DNA from: Pithys albifrons albifrons
Lineage: Eukaryota > Chordata > Aves > Passeriformes > Thamnophilidae
Direction of reading: 5' to 3'
NCBI RefSeq assembly: GCF_047495875.1
Contig: NC_092461.1
Coordinates: 60,438,299-60,502,298 of the forward strand
DNA: 64,000 nt
Of the stretch, positions 60,019 to 64,000 are shown piece by piece. A model generated the notes under the pieces. That model had not been told where the DNA came from, did not search any database, and saw only the letters and a list, made by a program, of their open reading frames with translations. The position numbers and the translations under genes were made by a program. How positions within the stretch are numbered: the first letter of the stretch is position 1; every line of letters begins with the position of its first letter.

Positions 60019-60028
60019 ACATGAATGC
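60019..60028 (+). repeat. Right 10-bp target-site duplication ACATGAATGC
   Basis: Exact copy of 56042-56051, directly after the ATG tail. One or two tail bases could be shared with the TSD. Confidence 0.92.
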
Positions 60029-60194
60029 AGACAGTGGAGGGAAGGTTATATGTAGCAGACCATGTCTGAATGTCAATATAATTTTGATGAAAAAGTCTCC
60101 AGCTTCTCTCCTCTGCTTCAAACTGATGCCTGAGAGGTGTTTTGATTTTTTTGTTTTTTAATTTTTATAGATTTTAGAAATAGTTATAACGAAT
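60029..60194. other. Original flank of the RTE insertion
   Basis: Unique AT-rich sequence continuing from 56041. A T-rich run lies at 60140-60170. Confidence 0.5.
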
Positions 60195-60676
60195 GTAGAT
60201 TTTAATGTACCAGTAAAAGTCACCCCGGCAGCTCAATGTTTACATATACCAACCCCATCCTGTATCAATCCCTCAAAATTCTGTTAGCTGTTTAGTCTTC
60301 TTTTCAAGGTGGAATTGCAGAAAAGAACCTTAGGACCTGCACCAGAAGATCTAAACATAGACAGAGTGAGCTCCAAGCAACAACTTTGGAAGGCCTCCAA
60401 GGACTCTATGTGCTGCGAGGAAGACGAAGATGATGAAACAAGGGTCCCAAACTCCCCCAGACTCAATTTCTGACAGGGTGTGATGGGGGTGGAACAGGGC
60501 ATAACCGAGTGGTGGCAGAACTGGGATTGGATGGACATTATTATAAAAATCATAGAACCAGTGTCACAGTGTACGCGTGGTTATGTCTTCCTGGAGCCTG
60601 GATGCTCATTAAAGCTTCTGTTTCCTTATCTTATTTCCTACTAAATTAGCCTGGAGGTTTTTTTTCTCCGCAGTCT
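60195..60676 (+). mobile_element. Probable diverged LTR (tentative)
   Basis: A segment richer in GC than its flanks has a TATA box (TTATAAAAA, 60541-60549), an ATTAAA signal (60608-60613) and a T/C-rich U5-like end finishing TTTCTCCGCA near 60676. The start TGTAGATTTTAATG at 60195 is one option. No convincing target duplication was found, so the ends are uncertain. Confidence 0.4.
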
Positions 60677-63600
60677 TTAAGGCAACAAAGCAAAGCACAG
60701 GATCACCATATGGTGAGACTGGAGTATTATTACTTTTCCACCTACCCTGAAAATCTTCCTTAGTAGGCTAAACATCTGAAAGTACAAGTTTGAGCCATAT
60801 TTTGTTTTCCAAAATAAGGATTGATTGATTGTTTGATTAATTGATTGAAAGAGTGCTTCAGAGAGTGAATCCTCTCCTCCTCAATAAGACTCATTTGACA
60901 GCAAATTGCTGTAATTCATATACAATGTTGAATAAGAGCTAAAATTTGTTCCTATTTGTAATTCTCAGTTTCTGAAGGTTGTCTGTAAGGAGTCTCTTTG
61001 TCCCACCAAGGACAGTGACAAAGCCCACTCTAGTACTGATAATTAGATAAGAAATATAAAATGTAACAAGATAATGATGAGAAGTACTGGGAGGAAGAAG
61101 ATAGCCCAGACTCGGGAAAAAATGTGTGTTACTTTTCAGTAATGAGTACAGAATGAGAGGCATTCCCCATGCATGTGAGTGGGGGAGGACGCAATCAGTC
61201 ATGACCAGTGGCAGGACACATGTGCCTGAGGCAGTATTGTAGCTCTGGGAATGAATGGCCACTCCTTCCTGTAGAAGAGAAAATGGGTGTATGAGGCTTG
61301 ACCAAGATTCTGAATACGCTCAGCCACCAGAAATACAGGCTGGCACTGAATTCTGCTGCAGGACAGGAAGAAGAACGGTAAGCAGAGAGGCAGAAAAAAT
61401 ATCTAGATATCCAGTTTTCTGCTCCTACAGGTGTGGAAACCAGGGACCTTTGCGCTGAAAGGAACAGAGCAAAGCTTAGTGACATAAGTGATATAAGAGG
61501 GTAAAAATGCTAAATAAGAAGGCCACAATTCTCTTACATTCCTTTTAGCAGGAGTTGGTTTTAGGGGAAGGAAGCAAGTCAACTACCTGGGAAAGAGGTG
61601 AGGTGTCTTAAAGATGAAATTAAGCAGCAACACATGTTGTCCAACATGCATGTTGGAGAAAGGAGAAGTCACGCCTTGTTCTTTGCCCCTGGAGGAGTGG
61701 GTACAAATTTCAGTCTTACATTGTCTTCACTTTTACCCTTAGATTTTTTTTTCTCTCAGAAGAGGTATCATACAGTAGAAGTTAGAACTGTATCCCAGCC
61801 AAGGCAGGACCAGTCTCAACAGTATATAACTTTTTACTTTTGTTTAGTACTGTCATGTGCTTCATGTGACTGACTTGGCTTGTACATTCACTATGTTTGG
61901 AAAACATGTTGTGCATTAGAACTACTCTGCTGCACTTTTGGTTGGTACAGTTTGGTTTGTAAGATCACTTTAAAAAGGAAAAAAAAAAGAAGAATCAAAT
62001 AAATCTTCTCTCCCTCACTGGCTATTAGAGGGCTGAATGTTTTTCAAAATGAAAAGTTGAAATAATAGTCTTAATGACAGAGTGATATAGAATGTGGGAA
62101 AGAGTTTATTTTGATATGCCATAGTTGGCCATAGAATTACAAGTTACAGGGATTAAAAATGATTTTACTAAAAATTGTTTATCTTTGTCAGCAGATAATC
62201 TAAGATAGAGATTTCTTTTAACTGTCACACCAGTTAGATCTAACATGCATGTTTCTACTGTCTTGTGTTTATTCTGCCTCTTATTTTTTCTGCAGTTCCT
62301 CCTTCTCTCACTTTATCTGATTTCTGCCTTCTCTTGGCTTTGTGGCTATATGTCTGCTTCATTCTCATACTGCTTTGTTGAACAGTTATATTCCTACTCC
62401 CCCTTACTATTATTTATCTACCAGATTCATTTTTTTGTTTTATTTTTTTTCAAATCTATCAGCAACTTAATGTATGTGCAAACAGTTCCCAAAACATACT
62501 TTTTTAATATATATTCCTCAAGTTCTAATCCCCATATCTGGTCAGATTTATATATTTTCTTTGCCTTTAAAATCACTTCTGGTTCAGGAAGAAAGTTAGA
62601 GAAAACACAGAAAAATTCACTAGAATCTTAATGTACCATTTTTAGAATATATGAAGTCTAGAATCACAGTTCAGGTGTATGCAGATCTGAAGTTTCTGAA
62701 ATATAAAGGGAAGCTACTTGCTAAAGGAAGTGGCAGGTGAGTTTTTGAAATATATCTGAGCCTGCACATATGCAGTCTCGGAACTGATTCCAAAAATATG
62801 AAGAGTACAATACCTTCTAATAACTAAGCTGGTTTCTCTTCTCAAAAGATGCACATCTCAAAAGGACATTTCTGTCTTGCTGAAGAAGCAGGACACTAGT
62901 CATGAAAAAAAAAGAACTGATCTTAAGGTTATTTGATACAGCTTTGTCTGTTTAATTTTCAGTGGCTCATGTCAAGAATGAGACTGGCCAGATGTTAGAA
63001 TCCATAATTTCTCCCCTTTTTATCCATGTAAGTTATTTATCCAATTACATTTAAGAAAGTTTGGCTTTGTTTTTTACTGTTGTGCTTTCTTAATGAGCAT
63101 GCCCTGTTGCAAGCTATTTCAGCAGCTAATACTGACATTATGGCATTTACTATACCCACAGTCAGCTCACATCCCTATTCAAAGTGAAATGACTGATACA
63201 GACCTGATTTTCTAAATAAAAAAAAATTTCTCATCCCATGGCTATGCCTAGAAGGAAGAGAGAAAACACAAGACAGAGAACTTAGTCTGGATCACATCTC
63301 TTCTACCATGTCTTTGTCTCCTAATTGTTTCCTTGGAGTTTAGATTCTCTGACTGTTGTACGACACAGTTTTAAAGAACTTTGATTTTGTCTAATGATTA
63401 ACTCTGGTGGCCAGTGGTTGATTTTGCTGTTGGAGAACTTAGAAATTTTTCACCTTCTTCAAAATGTCAGAAAAGGCCAGGCTGGTGGGTGACTTAGGTG
63501 TCAAAGCAGGTCATTTCTGGAGGAACATTTTAGGTCATTACAAGTGGCAGCTTGTACAGAAAAATAAAGGATCCAAGTATCAGGAGAAAAAGAGTACTGG

Positions 63601-64000
63601 GATCTTGCTAGTGGATCTTAATCCTAAAGAAGCACAGCTCCTGAGCTGTTGCCTTGTGAGGTACCTTATCCACTACTTTTTCTACAGAAGAGAAGGGAAA
63701 AAGAGTCAGGATGTTAGACACTGTGAGGAAGCTTTGTGACTACATGATAGAAAGACACAGTCTTGTTCTGGATCTTCTCAGATATGGCTACAGCTTTGTT
63801 AATGAAGTTGTGGCTTTCTCCATCCATGTTCTGTCTTTCGATCAGCTTTCACAGATCCCAGTCATGGTGGCATGATATAATGGGAAAGGGAGAAACCTGC
63901 AGTGCTGACACACAGTTGGGCAGAGCTGAATCAACTTCCACTGCAGTTACTGACGAACTTTCCTGACTGGGATAATGCCAGATCAGATCTATGGAGCTGA
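60677..64000. other. AT-rich non-coding DNA
   Basis: No gene or transposon was recognised. A (GATT)n run lies at 60821-60847. The plus-strand frames at 62245-62631 and 63464-63739 lack recognisable domains; the first is T-rich and compositional. Confidence 0.55.
60821..60847 (+). repeat. Imperfect (GATT)n
   Basis: GATTGATTGATTGTTTGATTAATTGATTGA-type units over about 27 bp. Confidence 0.85.

Overview
The window looks like gene-poor, AT-rich chromosomal DNA from a bird, most likely a neoavian. The evidence is the repeats. There are many CR1 LINE fragments of avian type on both strands, several with 3' ends close to ATTCTRTGATTCTAT, and several solo LTRs of families I recognise as avian endogenous retroviruses. 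I find no exon of a host protein-coding gene that I can support. The longest open frames are compositional, lie inside repeats, or belong to one dead retrotransposon. The interval is best read as a gene desert or a large intron.

Layout. 1-9290 is mostly unique AT-rich DNA with small tandem duplications, a G19 tract, a hexamer array and a short CR1 (-). 9290-10058 is a 3' CR1 (+). About 12.8-13.3 kb is a probable LTR. 17057-17683 is a solo LTR with a perfect 5-bp target-site duplication (TSD). 21.5-22.1 kb is CR1 (+), and 23.5-24.1 kb is an old CR1 (+). 25087-25201 is a 5S rRNA pseudogene (-), followed by small CR1 tails. 30716-31251 is a solo LTR with a perfect CRE and a TATA box. 32.0-33.3 kb is an LTR-like stretch ending in a 132-bp tandem duplication. 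33731-33856 is a (CCTT)n microsatellite. About 38.85-39.17 kb is a compact LTR-like segment. 40983-41725 is a solo LTR (-) with a perfect four-site heat-shock element. Two tRNA-like relics lie near 48.55 and 51.35 kb. 53245-54846 is a CR1 (+) split by a solo LTR (-) at 53453-54243.

The main discovery is at 56052-60018: an almost full-length RTE-clade non-LTR retrotransposon of about 4 kb. It is flanked by a perfect 10-bp TSD (ACATGAATGC) and carries a 5' leader, an endonuclease, a reverse transcriptase with the FADD motif, a C-terminal cysteine/histidine finger and an (ATG)n-type tail. RTE elements are not ordinary residents of bird genomes. The known avian case, AviRTE, is patchily distributed and was proposed to have been acquired horizontally and to be related to filarial-nematode elements. 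That assignment is an inference here. The copy is inactive, with several stops and frame changes, yet most catalytic motifs are readable.

Nothing here works as an operon or pathway. The functional content I can support is regulatory potential inside the LTRs (CRE, TATA, HSE, polyadenylation signals) and a layered insertion history.
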